Positions 55,047-64,000 of a stretch of DNA of 64,000 bases are shown here, piece by piece (the first letter of the stretch is position 1; each line of letters starts with the position of its first letter). The notes beneath the pieces are model-generated. The model saw nothing but the letters and a program-made list of their open reading frames with translations. It was not told the origin of the DNA and did no database searches. The DNA comes from Alloprevotella sp. (GTDB taxonomy: Bacteria > Bacteroidota > Bacteroidia > Bacteroidales > Bacteroidaceae), in NCBI GenBank assembly GCA_017478625.1, contig JAFVDF010000009.1, positions 248,001-312,000 of the forward strand. The letters run 5' to 3'. The position numbers and the translations under genes are program-made.

Positions 55047-55106
55047 AAAACCCCGCGCTACGCCGTGTCTTCATTATCAGACGCGTTGGGAGGCGGGGTT
55101 TATAAG
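55047..55106 (-). terminator. Terminator of the cobalamin-uptake operon
   Basis: AAACCCCGC and GCGGGGTTT pair on the minus strand across a long loop and are followed by TTCTCTTT. It lies just past the BtuG-like stop codon and before the MFS operon. Confidence 0.75.
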
Positions 55107-55118
55107 TGTTTCAGAGGC

Positions 55119-56246
55119 TTAAAGGGTTATACTTCCATGTTCAAATGCTATGGCAAATGGGTGGATGCCTGCATTGAAATGATGTATAAGTGTGCCGTCA
55201 TAATTGAATATCCAGACAGAACCTTGCTGGTTGTAGCCATTTACGCCCGGATCACTTGTGACATAGACCAGAGAGGTAACAGGGTCTATGAATATGCCCG
55301 TTGGATAAGGTGGGCGGTCTGCTACAGTAAACTTCGAATCGGTCATCAGACCTAAACCGTATGTGTTAAAGACTTTATATTCAAAAGAAGCGGTTGTTCC
55401 GTCTGAATTCGTACCGCCGTTGATCACATAAAGGTAGTTATCGCTGGCGGTAAGGTCTATTCCGTTCGTAAATCCGTTCGATGCCAAGGAAGAAGAGGGA
55501 CCTATGTTATCCGAAGCGTCAATGTACTGGATTACAGAAGGTACTCGGTCCGGGTCGGTAGCCGACTTATAATTTCCACGGGCCACCAGGAAGATTTGTC
55601 CGGATGTGTTGCTGACAATCTTACCGGGATTCAATCCGCAAGGAATTTCTTTTTCTATTATAAAGCCGTCCAAATTGACTTTAACGACTTTTTTTCCGTT
55701 GACATAACCATTCGTGTAATTATATCCGTCGGAGATTGTAACGTAAAGCGCGCCTCGTGCGATGGTAAGGCCGGCGGGATTTGGACCTACGGCCAATCTC
55801 GTTTGCGCCCAAGTGACTGTGTCAATACGGGTAACGAAACCATCGTTATTAGCCACATATACATAGTTTTTATAGCCTTCCACCCATTCCGGCTGGTTGG
55901 TGTCGATTGGTCTCAATATGCGGTGAGTTTTTTTGTCTAAGACCCAAAGGCGGTTACTGCCGAAAACGGGTATGTAAACCTTGCTGCCGTGAACTATCAC
56001 GTTCTGAGGAGTGTCACCGAGGCTCTGGCTGTTTACATCCTCAAAGATATTATTCGTATAAGTAAGCGTCTGGGTGTCCAGCAGGCCCAAAGTTCCCGCA
56101 ATGCCGTCATATTGGTTGCCTTGGTTTACGATAAGGGCTCCTTCTGTATTAGCAAAAGTTCCGTGCCAATCATCTGTTTCGTTACAAGCGGTCAGCATCA
56201 GACCAGCCAATAAGGCAAAAGAGGTGTTTCTTAGAAGTTTAAGCAT
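55119..56246 (-). CDS. BtuG-like beta-propeller surface lipoprotein (YncE/DUF5074)
   Basis: A 375-residue lipoprotein with lipobox LMLTAC (Cys 21) and a seven-bladed propeller (repeats such as LWVLDKKTHRILRPI, VYVANNDGFVTRID and LYVINGGTNSDGT). In Bacteroides, BtuG has this fold, sits on BtuB, and captures vitamin B12 with very high affinity. Here it follows a BtuB-like receptor gene that has a cobalamin riboswitch, which supports that role. No ligand residues were assigned, so BtuG identity is inferred from architecture and context. Confidence 0.82.
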   Translation of the reverse strand: MLKLLRNTSFALLAGLMLTACNETDDWHGTFANTEGALIVNQGNQYDGIAGTLGLLDTQTLTYTNNIFEDVNSQSLGDTPQNVIVHGSKVYIPVFGSNRLWVLDKKTHRILRPIDTNQPEWVEGYKNYVYVANNDGFVTRIDTVTWAQTRLAVGPNPAGLTIARGALYVTISDGYNYTNGYVNGKKVVKVNLDGFIIEKEIPCGLNPGKIVSNTSGQIFLVARGNYKSATDPDRVPSVIQYIDASDNIGPSSSLASNGFTNGIDLTASDNYLYVINGGTNSDGTTASFEYKVFNTYGLGLMTDSKFTVADRPPYPTGIFIDPVTSLVYVTSDPGVNGYNQQGSVWIFNYDGTLIHHFNAGIHPFAIAFEHGSITL

Positions 56247-56359
56247 AGTTAAATATCTTAAGAGTTGGTTTGATTGATTTTTCTACGCAAAAATAAATGT
56301 TTTTTACAATATGTAAAAACCTACGCACAAATTACATAATCCAATGCAGGTGTGGCATA

Positions 56360-58390
56360 CTAGAAGTTCCACGCCACACTGGCCTTCCAGGCGCGCCCGG
56401 GCATTGGATAGCGCCGTATGACGCAGTATTGTTTGTGAAAGATATTCTGCACATCAAGGCTCAGGGACAAGCTCTGATGCCACAGGGTGAGATTGCGTCT
56501 GAAGTTTATGCTCCATTCTGCATAGCCTGCTGTCTCAGTGGAAAAAGTATGCTCGTTGGTAGCCCAGCGCATACTGCTGGCTTGCAGGCTTACCGAGACA
56601 TTCACCCAGGGGTTTTCCCAAGCCAACGCGGCCGCTCCGCTATGTAAAGGGACATAGGCTAATTGCTTTTTGTACGTTGCACGCGCCGGGTCGGTATAGT
56701 CGCGCGTCTGTTGCAGGGAGTAATTGGCGTGCAGGATAAGCCGGTGCTTTGATCGCACGCTCCACTCGGTGCGTCCGCTTATGTCTAATCCCTCTGCCCG
56801 TACATTGCCAAGGTTTACCGTGCGCCAGACAAACAGATTGTAGGGAATGCTGGAAATTTTATCCGTGATACGATTCCAATACCCGTCCACACTGAACGAG
56901 AGGAGCCATTTGTCGGCCGGTTGCCACTGCTGGCTCACCCCAAGTCCTATCTGCCGTGTTTTTTCGGGCTTCAAATCCGTCGAGCCGAGGTGGTAATAAT
57001 AGGATTCCGTAAATGTAGGAGCGCGGAAGAAGTCCTTATAATGAGCCCGAAGTAGGGTGTGGGCCCGTGGGCGTGACAAAATCGTCCAGCCAAAGGATAA
57101 GGACGGCGAAAGATGGGAGAAATTCTGTGCGCCCTCAGCACCTGCAGACTGATTCCAATAGGTAGCCGACAAAAGGCGTAAGGTAAGGTTGAAATTGGCC
57201 GGTTGCCAGCGCAGGGAACCACTGGCCAGCAGACTGTGGCGGGCCACGTCGTTGTCCACGCTGAGGTTGGACGACAGGTCGGCATAGGTATAATCTGTGG
57301 CAAGTGCCCCCTCCCAATTTTTCCAACGATACGAGGCTCCTCCCGTAGCATACACTTCACGCTGTCTGTAATTCTGCCGAAGCGCACCTCCGGGATATTG
57401 TCCGCCCACGTCCTCATATTTACTCTCACCCCACGCCGCTTTTCCTGCCAGATAAGCCTTCCATTTCTGCCCACCTACATTCCAACGCGATTGGACGAAG
57501 GCGTGGCGTTCGTGAAGCCGTTCGTGATTACCTTGCACGTAGTAAATGACAGGTCCGGGTAACTGCCGGTTGAAATTGGAGAAGTAGAATTTTGACTGAA
57601 GGGTGCCGTAGGAGCCTAAATCCGCCTTGTCGTTCAGTTCGACGGTTGTATCACGCAATCGGCTGTTCAGCCGTTTCTCCGTGTGGGTGGCCACGCCGTT
57701 TTCAAAGCGGAAAGGATATTCGTTCTTTGCATAATGGAAGTCGGCCATTAGGCTGAGCGCATGACGGGCGGAGGTGTGCTCGGTCAGCCATAGTGTGGGA
57801 TTGAATTGTCCAAAACTACCCGTCTGCAGGCGCAGGTTTCCTTCCGGGCCGACCGTCTTACGGCTCAATTCGATACTCTGCAAACTCAGCGTGGCGTTGC
57901 CCTGTTCGCGCACGGGGCAGAGAAGGGCGGACGCATCCGCCGTCCGTAGCGACAGGTCGGAGAGTTGGCTCAACGGGAAGCGCCCAATGTCTATTTGTCC
58001 GCTCTGCGTATTGCTGACCACTATGCCGTCGTAACTCACAACCGTATGGCTGGCTCCCAACCCACGCACACTGACGGTTTTCAAGCCCCCGGCGCCACCG
58101 TAGTCGCGCAGATTGACGCCTGCAAAGTGTCTGACCACGTCGGCCGTAGTGCTGACGCCGAGTTGCATAAGGGCTGTGGAGTCGAAGTGCTGAAGAGGTA
58201 CTGCAGAGCGCTGAGACGCAGACAGATGCAAGGCTTCTACGCGGGCTTCAGACAAGACCGTAGAAGTGTCTGACGGGGTTTGCGCCCTACCACACAGGCT
58301 TATCCCTACACCCGACAGCAACAAGACCGTCGGCCGAAGGAGGAAAGAAGGCATGGCCATAAGGTATGCATTCAAAGAATTAGTATTCAT
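56360..58390 (-). CDS. btuB: BtuB-like cobalamin TonB-dependent receptor
   Basis: Outer-membrane transporter of about 676 residues. A signal peptide ends near GRAQ. The plug domain carries VVRHFAGVNLRDYGGAGGLKTVSVRGLGASHTVVSYDGI, a classic BtuB/cirA-type plug, and the barrel ends in FHKQYCVIRRYPMPGRAWKASVAWNF. The ATG at 58390 is chosen because the frame upstream runs into the riboswitch B12 box; 58360 is a further option. A cobalamin riboswitch in the leader decides the substrate class. The BtuG-like gene follows after 113 bp. Confidence 0.88.
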   Translation of the reverse strand: MNTNSLNAYLMAMPSFLLRPTVLLLSGVGISLCGRAQTPSDTSTVLSEARVEALHLSASQRSAVPLQHFDSTALMQLGVSTTADVVRHFAGVNLRDYGGAGGLKTVSVRGLGASHTVVSYDGIVVSNTQSGQIDIGRFPLSQLSDLSLRTADASALLCPVREQGNATLSLQSIELSRKTVGPEGNLRLQTGSFGQFNPTLWLTEHTSARHALSLMADFHYAKNEYPFRFENGVATHTEKRLNSRLRDTTVELNDKADLGSYGTLQSKFYFSNFNRQLPGPVIYYVQGNHERLHERHAFVQSRWNVGGQKWKAYLAGKAAWGESKYEDVGGQYPGGALRQNYRQREVYATGGASYRWKNWEGALATDYTYADLSSNLSVDNDVARHSLLASGSLRWQPANFNLTLRLLSATYWNQSAGAEGAQNFSHLSPSLSFGWTILSRPRAHTLLRAHYKDFFRAPTFTESYYYHLGSTDLKPEKTRQIGLGVSQQWQPADKWLLSFSVDGYWNRITDKISSIPYNLFVWRTVNLGNVRAEGLDISGRTEWSVRSKHRLILHANYSLQQTRDYTDPARATYKKQLAYVPLHSGAAALAWENPWVNVSVSLQASSMRWATNEHTFSTETAGYAEWSINFRRNLTLWHQSLSLSLDVQNIFHKQYCVIRRYPMPGRAWKASVAWNF

Positions 58391-58424
58391 GTCTTGACAA
58401 CCATCCTCGTGGCGCACAAGACGC

Positions 58425-58590
58425 TCGGCCACGGCAGGTCTTCTGACTTACTCCCGTCTGGCCCGGCCTTCCCAACCTATGCAATAGGCGCATGGAATCA
58501 GTGGCATATTCGAGCCGCGAAAATGGAGCATACAGCAGCGGGACTGTGCAGGACTCTCACCTGCTTCCCTTTTAATTCACACCGAAACGA
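58425..58590 (-). promoter_or_regulatory. Cobalamin riboswitch
   Basis: On the minus strand the conserved blocks appear in order: AAAAGGGAAGCAGGTGAGAG, GTCCTGCACAGTCCCGCTGC, TGTATGC, a middle hairpin region with CATGCGCC and GGAAGGCCGGGCC, and the B12 box AAGTCAGAAGACCTGCCGTG (58428-58449). It ends 35 bp before the receptor ATG, so ligand binding would hide the start site. A perfect -7 box TATCTTTG lies at 58609-58616 on the minus strand. Confidence 0.95.
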
Positions 58591-58713
58591 TGCAAAACCG
58601 CGACAATGCAAAGATAAAGCGCTTTTTGAAATCCGTCCCGCCAGAGGCAAAATATATTTCGCAGGAGAAAAGCGGGCCTCGGCGCACAGCCTGGCAGAAG
58701 AAACCGGCTCGCC

Positions 58714-58755
58714 GAACTATCGGCCGGGCGTGGCCGATTATGGCGTGCGCAAAAA
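58714..58755. repeat. Two-unit remnant of the 21-bp-period family
   Basis: Units at 58714 (GAACTATCGG...) and 58735 (CGATTATGGCG...) are 21 bp apart. They resemble units of the array at 23.4 kb, namely those at 23473 (GAACTATTC) and 23494 (CATAATGGCGTCGCAAAAAA). The rest of the interval 58617-58756 shows no gene. Confidence 0.5.
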
Positions 58756-58790
58756 AATCCCTGCCACCATCCGGTAGCAGGGAATGTTAG
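58756..58790 (-). terminator. Terminator of pnp
   Basis: TCCCTGCTACC and GGTGGCAGGGA pair around a 4-nt loop and are followed on the minus strand by TTTTTTT. Confidence 0.88.
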
Positions 58791-58817
58791 AGTAATTTAT
58801 GGGTCAAACATCACGAC

Positions 58818-61094
58818 TTAAAAGTCGAAACTGCTTGTCTCATTTTGTTCTGGACGACGACGTGGCTGGCGTGGAGCGTGATCTCCCTCGCGACGTGGCC
58901 GACGCTCGTTGTTTTCATTTTCGCGACGAGGGCGACGTGCAGGACGGTCCTCCCAATCGGCAGGTTTCTCCTCCAAAACGCGGTGGCTGAGGCGGAACTT
59001 GCCCGTCTTCTCGTCTATCTCGAGCAGCTTGACGCTAATCGTATCGCCTTCCTTTATGCCGGCTTCTTCTACGGTCTCGAGACGCTTCCATGCAATCTCA
59101 CTGATGTGGAGCAAGCCCTCCTTACCCGGCATAAACTCTACGAAGCAGCCGTAAGGCATAATGCTGACAACCTTTGCCTCGTACACTTCGCCCACTTCGG
59201 GTATGGCAACGATGGCTTTAATCTTTGCCACAGCAGCGTCGATGCTCTCCTTGTCGGGTGCGCTTACCTGAATCTTGCCTACACCGTCTTCTTCGTCAAT
59301 CGTAATAGTGGCACCGGTCACTTCCTGGATGCCCTGTATGATTTTTCCGCCCGGGCCAATGACTGCACCTATGAATTCTTTCGGAATCTCAAAGGCAACG
59401 ATGCGCGGTACGTGAGGTTTGAAGTCGGCGCGTGGTTCTGCAATCGTTTCGGTCAGTTTTCCGAGAATATGCTCACGGCCTTCCTTTGCCTGCAACAGGG
59501 CCTTTTCCAAAATCTCATAAGACAATCCGTCGCACTTGATATCCATCTGGGTGGCTGTAAGACCGTTTACGGTTCCCGTAGTCTTGAAGTCCATATCGCC
59601 AAGGTGGTCTTCATCGCCCAGAATATCGGACAGGATGGCATACTTGTCCTCGCCTGGATTTTTGATAAGGCCCATGGCAATTCCGCTTACAGGATTCTTC
59701 AAGGGAACGCCTGCGTCCATCAACGAAAGCGTGCCGGCGCAAACTGTGGCCATCGAACTGGAACCGTTGCTCTCCAAAATGTCGCTTACAACCCTTACAG
59801 TGTAGGGGAAGTCGGCCGGAATCTGATCTTTCAGGCCTCGCCAAGCCAGATGGCCGTGCCCGATTTCACGACGGCCTACGCCACGCTGTGCTTTCGCCTC
59901 GCCCGTAGAGAACGGAGGGAAGTTGTAGTGCAGGAGGAAGCGCTGATAACTCTTGTCCAGTACGTCGTCAATCAACTTCTCGTCCAGCTTGGTGCCGAGC
60001 GTAGTTGTAGCGAGCGCCTGAGTCTCTCCGCGAGTGAAGATCGCACTTCCGTGAGGTCCTGGCAGCGGATCTACTTCGCACCAGATGGGGCGAATGTCCG
60101 TAGTGGCACGTCCGTCGAGTCGCTTGCCCTCGTCCAGAATGCAACGGCGCATAGCGTCGCGCTCTACATCGTGATAGTAGCGGTCGATAAGTCCGTTCTT
60201 TTCTTCCAGCTCATCGGCCGACAACTCGGCGTGAGCCTCGGCATAGCGTACCTTAAAGTCTTCGCGAATCTGCGTAAAGGCTTCTTCGCGCTGGTGCTTA
60301 TCGTGGTCGCCTGCCTGAGCAATGGCGTAAGCGGGCTGATAACACTCTTTCTTTACCAGTTCGCGCAATTCTTCATCATTTACCTCGTGGCAATATTCGC
60401 GCTTTACATCTGTGCCCAGTTCCTTCATCAATTCTTTTTGCAGACGGCACATTGGCTTAATAGCCTCATGGGCTGCTTTCAACGCACCGAGAAGTGCGCT
60501 CTCAGGAACTTCCTTCATCTCACCTTCTACCATCATGATGTTCTCTTCGGTAGCGCCGACCATAATGTCCATATCGGCGTGAGTCAGTTGCTCAAAGGTA
60601 GGATTGATTACAAACTCTCCGTTGATTCGGGCCACACGTACTTCCGAGATAGGGCCCTCGAAAGGTATGTCGGAGCAAGCCAAAGCGGCCGAAGCGGCGA
60701 AACCTGCCAGCGCGTCCGGCATATCTACACCGTCGGCACTGAAGAGAATTATGTTGACGAATACTTCTGCGTGATAGTTGGAGGGGAACAGCGGACGAAG
60801 CGCGCGGTCCACGAGGCGAGAGGTCAGTATCTCATAGTCGCCTGCACGGCCTTCTCTGCGCGTAAATCCGCCGGGAAAGCGTCCGGCAGCAGAATATTTT
60901 TCTTTATAATCGCACTGTAACGGCATAAAATCGGTGCCTGGAACAGCATCTTTGGCGCCTACGACGGTGGCAAGGAGCATTGTGTTGTTCAGGCGGAGCA
61001 TTACGGCGCCGTCCGCCTGTTTTGCCAATTTTCCAGTCTCTATGCTGATGGTACGTCCATCGGGCAGGGAGACGGTCTTAGTGATCACATTCAT
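58818..61094 (-). CDS. pnp: Polyribonucleotide nucleotidyltransferase
   Basis: PNPase, a phosphorolytic 3'-5' exoribonuclease of the RNA degradosome type, 758 residues. Two RNase PH domains are present ([22 protein letters not shown] near 75-95 and [30 protein letters not shown] near 330-360). They are followed by a KH domain ([25 protein letters not shown]) and an S1 domain ([32 protein letters not shown]). The C-terminus is Arg/Pro/Glu-rich and low in complexity, as in other Bacteroidetes. A -7 box TAAATTTG is at 61142-61149 on the minus strand. Confidence 0.97.
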   Translation of the reverse strand: MNVITKTVSLPDGRTISIETGKLAKQADGAVMLRLNNTMLLATVVGAKDAVPGTDFMPLQCDYKEKYSAAGRFPGGFTRREGRAGDYEILTSRLVDRALRPLFPSNYHAEVFVNIILFSADGVDMPDALAGFAASAALACSDIPFEGPISEVRVARINGEFVINPTFEQLTHADMDIMVGATEENIMMVEGEMKEVPESALLGALKAAHEAIKPMCRLQKELMKELGTDVKREYCHEVNDEELRELVKKECYQPAYAIAQAGDHDKHQREEAFTQIREDFKVRYAEAHAELSADELEEKNGLIDRYYHDVERDAMRRCILDEGKRLDGRATTDIRPIWCEVDPLPGPHGSAIFTRGETQALATTTLGTKLDEKLIDDVLDKSYQRFLLHYNFPPFSTGEAKAQRGVGRREIGHGHLAWRGLKDQIPADFPYTVRVVSDILESNGSSSMATVCAGTLSLMDAGVPLKNPVSGIAMGLIKNPGEDKYAILSDILGDEDHLGDMDFKTTGTVNGLTATQMDIKCDGLSYEILEKALLQAKEGREHILGKLTETIAEPRADFKPHVPRIVAFEIPKEFIGAVIGPGGKIIQGIQEVTGATITIDEEDGVGKIQVSAPDKESIDAAVAKIKAIVAIPEVGEVYEAKVVSIMPYGCFVEFMPGKEGLLHISEIAWKRLETVEEAGIKEGDTISVKLLEIDEKTGKFRLSHRVLEEKPADWEDRPARRPRRENENNERRPRREGDHAPRQPRRRPEQNETSSFDF

Positions 61095-61180
61095 CTTTCG
61101 TGTGTTCTAAATTAATTATTACTTACTTCTCTAAAATCGCGCAAATTTAGGAAATCATTGGCACATAGCATCGTCCTGCA

Positions 61181-61411
61181 CCATATTTCTTTCAATCTAC
61201 GCCATAATTCGCCCCATCTGCGGAAGGGACAAACGCTCATCTTCTACCGAGAAACCGGCGCGTTTTCCGTAGCTTCTTTTAGCTTGTATTATGGGACGAA
61301 AAAATTGCATAATGCCATTACGAAATTGCATAATGGAATTTTGAAATTGTATAATGCAATTTTCCCATTGCATTATGGGATTTTATGACTGCATAATGGG
61401 ATTTTTCAAGC
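61181..61411. repeat. 21-bp-period array with CATWATG core (6 tandem units plus 2 in-phase outliers)
   Basis: Six contiguous units start at 61286, 61307, 61328, 61349, 61370 and 61391, exactly 21 bp apart; consensus about GCATAATGGGATTTTGAAATT. Two more CCATAT/CCATAAT units, at 61181 and 61202, keep the same phase (84 and 105 bp upstream), with three degenerate periods between. It lies just upstream of the pnp promoter and downstream of the S41 protease gene. The remaining 61412-61550 holds nothing recognisable. Confidence 0.85.
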
Positions 61412-61550
61412 CGCAAATCGGATGGTTGTGGAAGCCGTTCAAAAGCGAGTGTAAGTACCGCGCGCCAAAGGAACGGCATTATACCTACACGGGGGCTGAT
61501 AACGGCACCGCACCATACGAATACCGCATTACTCAAACGGTGCTTTCGGG

Positions 61551-63218
61551 CTATTTCCCGGCTGGGGCAGCGAGGATACTACGGTATCGGGCGTCATCGC
61601 AGATGAGGCGCAAGGCTTCGGAAAGGTCTTTGTCGGCCCGTAGCGCATAGACCTGTGTGCCTCGCTGATAATAGTAGCGACTAAGCAGGGCGCCCTCAAC
61701 CACTTGCCGGATATCACTCTCCCAACGCGTGAAGTCGAAATCTTCGTTTTTGCTTAGTTTGTCTTCCAGCGCGGCAAAGGCCTCGGAAGCCACCTCGGTG
61801 TAACCCTCCATGTCGGCTATGCGCCGGAGCGTCTGCAGGGCGGTGCGACTTTGCGAGTCGTACGTAAATCCGTGGTCTTTAAGGAACTGGCGAAATTCGC
61901 AGTATTCCTCAGCCGAGAGACTGAAGGTGTCAGGCGAAGCGATTGTGGGATGGTGTAATTGGTAGTCACTGCAAAAATCCATAAGGGCATCGCTGACTTC
62001 CAGATAGGAGATAAGGAGCGGCAGGCTATCGAGTTTTACTTCTACGTCAGGCCTGATGCCTCCTCCGTCGCGCACGGAGCGTCCTGCGGCAGTATGGAAT
62101 TCTGCGGAAACACTGTCGGACAGATGTACGGGCATACCGTTCTGATAGCGATAAGCCTGTATGCAACGCCCTGAAGGGATATAGTATTTGCTGGTAGTGA
62201 GTTTCAGAATGGCCCCATAAGGCAATTGGCGGGCCTCCTGGACAAGTCCTTTCCCGTACGTATTGCGCCCGACGATTACTGCGCGGTCGTAGTCCTGCAG
62301 TGCCCCACTTGTAATCTCGGCGGACGATGCGGTGTTGAAATCCACCAGTACGACGAGGGGAATCTGCGTATCGAGTGGCGCGTCTTCTGTATGATAGACT
62401 GTGTTTTCCCGCTTGATTTTTCCTTTTAGCCGGACTACCTCTTTGCCCCGAGGCACAAACATTCCGACCACCTTGACGGCCTGATCGAGAAGTCCGCCCG
62501 GATTGCCACGCAGGTCCAGTATCAGACGCTTGGCTCCGAGTTGCTTGACGCGGGCAAGGGCTAATTTGAGTTCGTGAGCCGTGTTTTCATTGTAACTGCT
62601 CAGACAGATGTAGCCCACACTATCCTGCAGGACGGTATCCAGCTGTACCGAAGGCAGGGAAATAGTGCGTCGGGTGATGCGAAAGGCTAACGGCTCGGCA
62701 AACCCGTGACGTCGCACACGAAGTTCGAAGGTTGTACCCAAATCTCCGCGCAACGAACCACTTACCTCGTTGGAATACGCCGCCGTATTCGTGCCGTCGC
62801 AATCGCCATAATCGCGTCCGTCGATAGAAAGGAGCACGTCGCCGGCATGCAGTCCGGCCTCGGCCGCAGGCGTATGGGCATAAGGCTCAGCCACGACACA
62901 GCGCTTCAGCGAAGGGCGGTACTGGATGAGCGCACCGATGCCACCGTATTTCCCAGTAGTGATCTGCTTGAGTTCAGAGAGGTTGTCGTCGGCATAATAC
63001 TCGGTGTAAGGGTCAAACTGATTGAGCATATAGACCAGAGCCGTCTCTATGTTTTTTTTCGCATTGAGCGAATCGACATAATAGAGTTCCAGTTCGCGAT
63101 ATGCGGAGTTGAAAATGTCGAGGTTCTTCGAAATTTCAAAATTATGGTCAGCCTGCGACTGCGCAAAGCCCCTGCCGGCCGACAGCATAAGCAGACAGAA
63201 GAAAAGAATCTTTTTCAT
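61551..63218 (-). CDS. S41 C-terminal processing peptidase
   Basis: Exported carboxy-terminal processing protease of 555 residues. A signal peptide (ending RGFAQ) is followed by a PDZ domain (about 85-175, GGIGALIQYRP, HTPAAEAGLHAGDVLLSIDG) and the S41 catalytic core. There the Ser is in FNTASSAEITSGAL and the Lys in NTYGKGLVQEA, and LILDLRGNPGGLLDQAVKV is the family strand. It probably trims or degrades periplasmic proteins. It directly follows the PfkB kinase gene, with one base between stop and start. Confidence 0.93.
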   Translation of the reverse strand: MKKILFFCLLMLSAGRGFAQSQADHNFEISKNLDIFNSAYRELELYYVDSLNAKKNIETALVYMLNQFDPYTEYYADDNLSELKQITTGKYGGIGALIQYRPSLKRCVVAEPYAHTPAAEAGLHAGDVLLSIDGRDYGDCDGTNTAAYSNEVSGSLRGDLGTTFELRVRRHGFAEPLAFRITRRTISLPSVQLDTVLQDSVGYICLSSYNENTAHELKLALARVKQLGAKRLILDLRGNPGGLLDQAVKVVGMFVPRGKEVVRLKGKIKRENTVYHTEDAPLDTQIPLVVLVDFNTASSAEITSGALQDYDRAVIVGRNTYGKGLVQEARQLPYGAILKLTTSKYYIPSGRCIQAYRYQNGMPVHLSDSVSAEFHTAAGRSVRDGGGIRPDVEVKLDSLPLLISYLEVSDALMDFCSDYQLHHPTIASPDTFSLSAEEYCEFRQFLKDHGFTYDSQSRTALQTLRRIADMEGYTEVASEAFAALEDKLSKNEDFDFTRWESDIRQVVEGALLSRYYYQRGTQVYALRADKDLSEALRLICDDARYRSILAAPAGK

Positions 63219-63219
63219 T

Positions 63220-64000
63220 TTATACGAAATAGGGGCGCAACTCTTCCCATGCGGTTTCGCTGGGGGACGCTCCCATAGTTTGTATTACTTTTGAAGCCAG
63301 CATTGCGCCCCGCGACAGACAATCGCGCAGACTCTCGCCTCGGTTGAGCGCCCAGAGGAATCCTGCTGCAAAACTGTCGCCCGCACCGGTTGTGTCCAAC
63401 ACGTGGTCCACCTTGACGGCATCGACATGGCATATTTCTTCTCCACGCTTTGCCCACGCTCCATCGGCGCCTACTTTGACCACAGCCACTTCGCAAATGT
63501 TGGAAAGCACTTTCAACGAAACGGTGGGGTCGGACAGACGGGTAAATGCGGCCGCCTCGTCTTCGTTGGCAAAGATAATATCCACGTCCTCCAACAAACG
63601 GACAAAAAAGTCGTGGTCGCCAGCCACTATGTTATAGTTGCCAAAATCCAGGCTTATCTTAAGTCCGGCCTCCTTAGCCAAACGGACTGCGCGCAGTATG
63701 AGGTCGTGGTTTTGGGCCAGGTAACCCTCCAGATGAAGCACGTCGTAGGCTGAAAACCAGCGCGCATCAAGCTCTTCAGCCTGCATATTGGCCGCTGCGC
63801 CTAAGTAGTCGAACATGGTGCGCTGACCGTCGGGCGACACAAGGGAGAGGCAGATACCCGAGGGTAAGTCGTCGGTCAGGAAATGGGTCTGAATGCCGTG
63901 GCGCACACAGTTGTCAATATACGCATGCCCGGGCGCATCATCGCCCACCTTGCCTATAAAGCCAGGCGAAGCTCCTAATCGGCCAAGGGCCTGTATGGTG
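63220..64000 (-). CDS. PfkB-family carbohydrate/nucleoside kinase (5' partial)
   Basis: Ribokinase-superfamily kinase. The frame is open to the window edge on the minus strand (upstream codons read TIQALGRLGASPGFIGKVG), so the start is outside. Motifs are GFIGKVGDDAPG (N-terminal region), VVKVGADGAWAKRG and the catalytic signature DTTGAGDSFAAGFLWAL with the base Asp. The LxxLGA...FDYLGAA region and length fit the adenosine/sugar kinase branch common in Bacteroidales, but the substrate cannot be read. It precedes the S41 protease gene in one transcript. Confidence 0.87.
   Translation of the reverse strand, partial: TIQALGRLGASPGFIGKVGDDAPGHAYIDNCVRHGIQTHFLTDDLPSGICLSLVSPDGQRTMFDYLGAAANMQAEELDARWFSAYDVLHLEGYLAQNHDLILRAVRLAKEAGLKISLDFGNYNIVAGDHDFFVRLLEDVDIIFANEDEAAAFTRLSDPTVSLKVLSNICEVAVVKVGADGAWAKRGEEICHVDAVKVDHVLDTTGAGDSFAAGFLWALNRGESLRDCLSRGAMLASKVIQTMGASPSETAWEELRPYFV

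Noticed and set aside
58845-60920. A 691-codon open frame on the plus strand
   Set aside because: It lies fully antisense to pnp, whose frame is certain. It has no recognisable domain; the length comes from codon bias of the sense gene.

Overview
The window comes from a Bacteroidales chromosome, most like Prevotellaceae or a close relative. Three things support this. Promoters have a TAnnTTTG -7 box, in the clearest case with a TTG element 19 bp upstream. Families typical of Bacteroidales are present: DUF4271, DUF4294, DUF5689, DUF6804, fimbrillin, GH92/GH130, and a TonB receptor paired with a BtuG-like propeller. The housekeeping runs fabF-rnc and metK-LOG-DUF4271-hemD-rnpA-yidD-tatD are also of that type. 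No rRNA, tRNA, CRISPR array, IS element or clear pseudogene was seen. The fabF and PfkB kinase genes are cut by the window ends.

Layout. 1-2.0 kb (+): fabF, rnc. 2.0-7.2 kb (-): metK operon behind a SAM-II-like riboswitch with its own terminator, then rnpA-yidD-tatD. 7.4-15.9 kb: OmpA-like lipoprotein, small membrane proteins, conserved hypotheticals, rnr, mdh and an M24 aminopeptidase. 16.1-23.1 kb (-): a long, often overlapping run of TetR regulator, dgt, O-antigen-type flippase, three glycosyltransferases and recX. 23.8-25.3 kb (-): an NrtR-type Nudix regulator and an ADP-ribosylglycohydrolase, with two matched operators bracketing the promoter. 25.5-30.2 kb (-): DUF6804 protein and a polysaccharide group (pyruvyltransferase, Fe-S F420H2-type protein, acetyltransferase, flippase). 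30.4-32.9 kb (+): a probable transferred defence island, with a structured leader, an EcoRI-family adenine methyltransferase and a DUF262-HNH nuclease. 33.2-42.0 kb (-): an envelope locus with two different exported nucleases, a TonB receptor, a DUF5689 lipoprotein and a fimbrillin-like protein. 42.3-50.4 kb: hisS, sugar transferase, dsbD, polyprenyl synthase and polA. 50.4-55.0 kb (-): GH92, GH130 and MFS genes for mannoside/N-glycan core use. 55.1-58.6 kb (-): cobalamin riboswitch, BtuB-like receptor and BtuG-like lipoprotein. 58.8-64 kb (-): pnp, S41 protease and PfkB kinase.

The least explained structure is a set of intergenic arrays with an exact 21-bp period: 23431-23598, 61181-61411 (two outer units and six contiguous ones), a two-unit remnant at 58714-58755, and a differently worded three-unit array at 16014-16076. 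Most units carry a short dyad (CATWATG-like, or TTCACA-n-TGTGAA) at a fixed phase. The other two candidates for an undescribed system are the methyltransferase/DUF262-HNH pair with its folded leader, and the nuclease-TonB locus, which looks like a machine for capturing extracellular nucleic acid.
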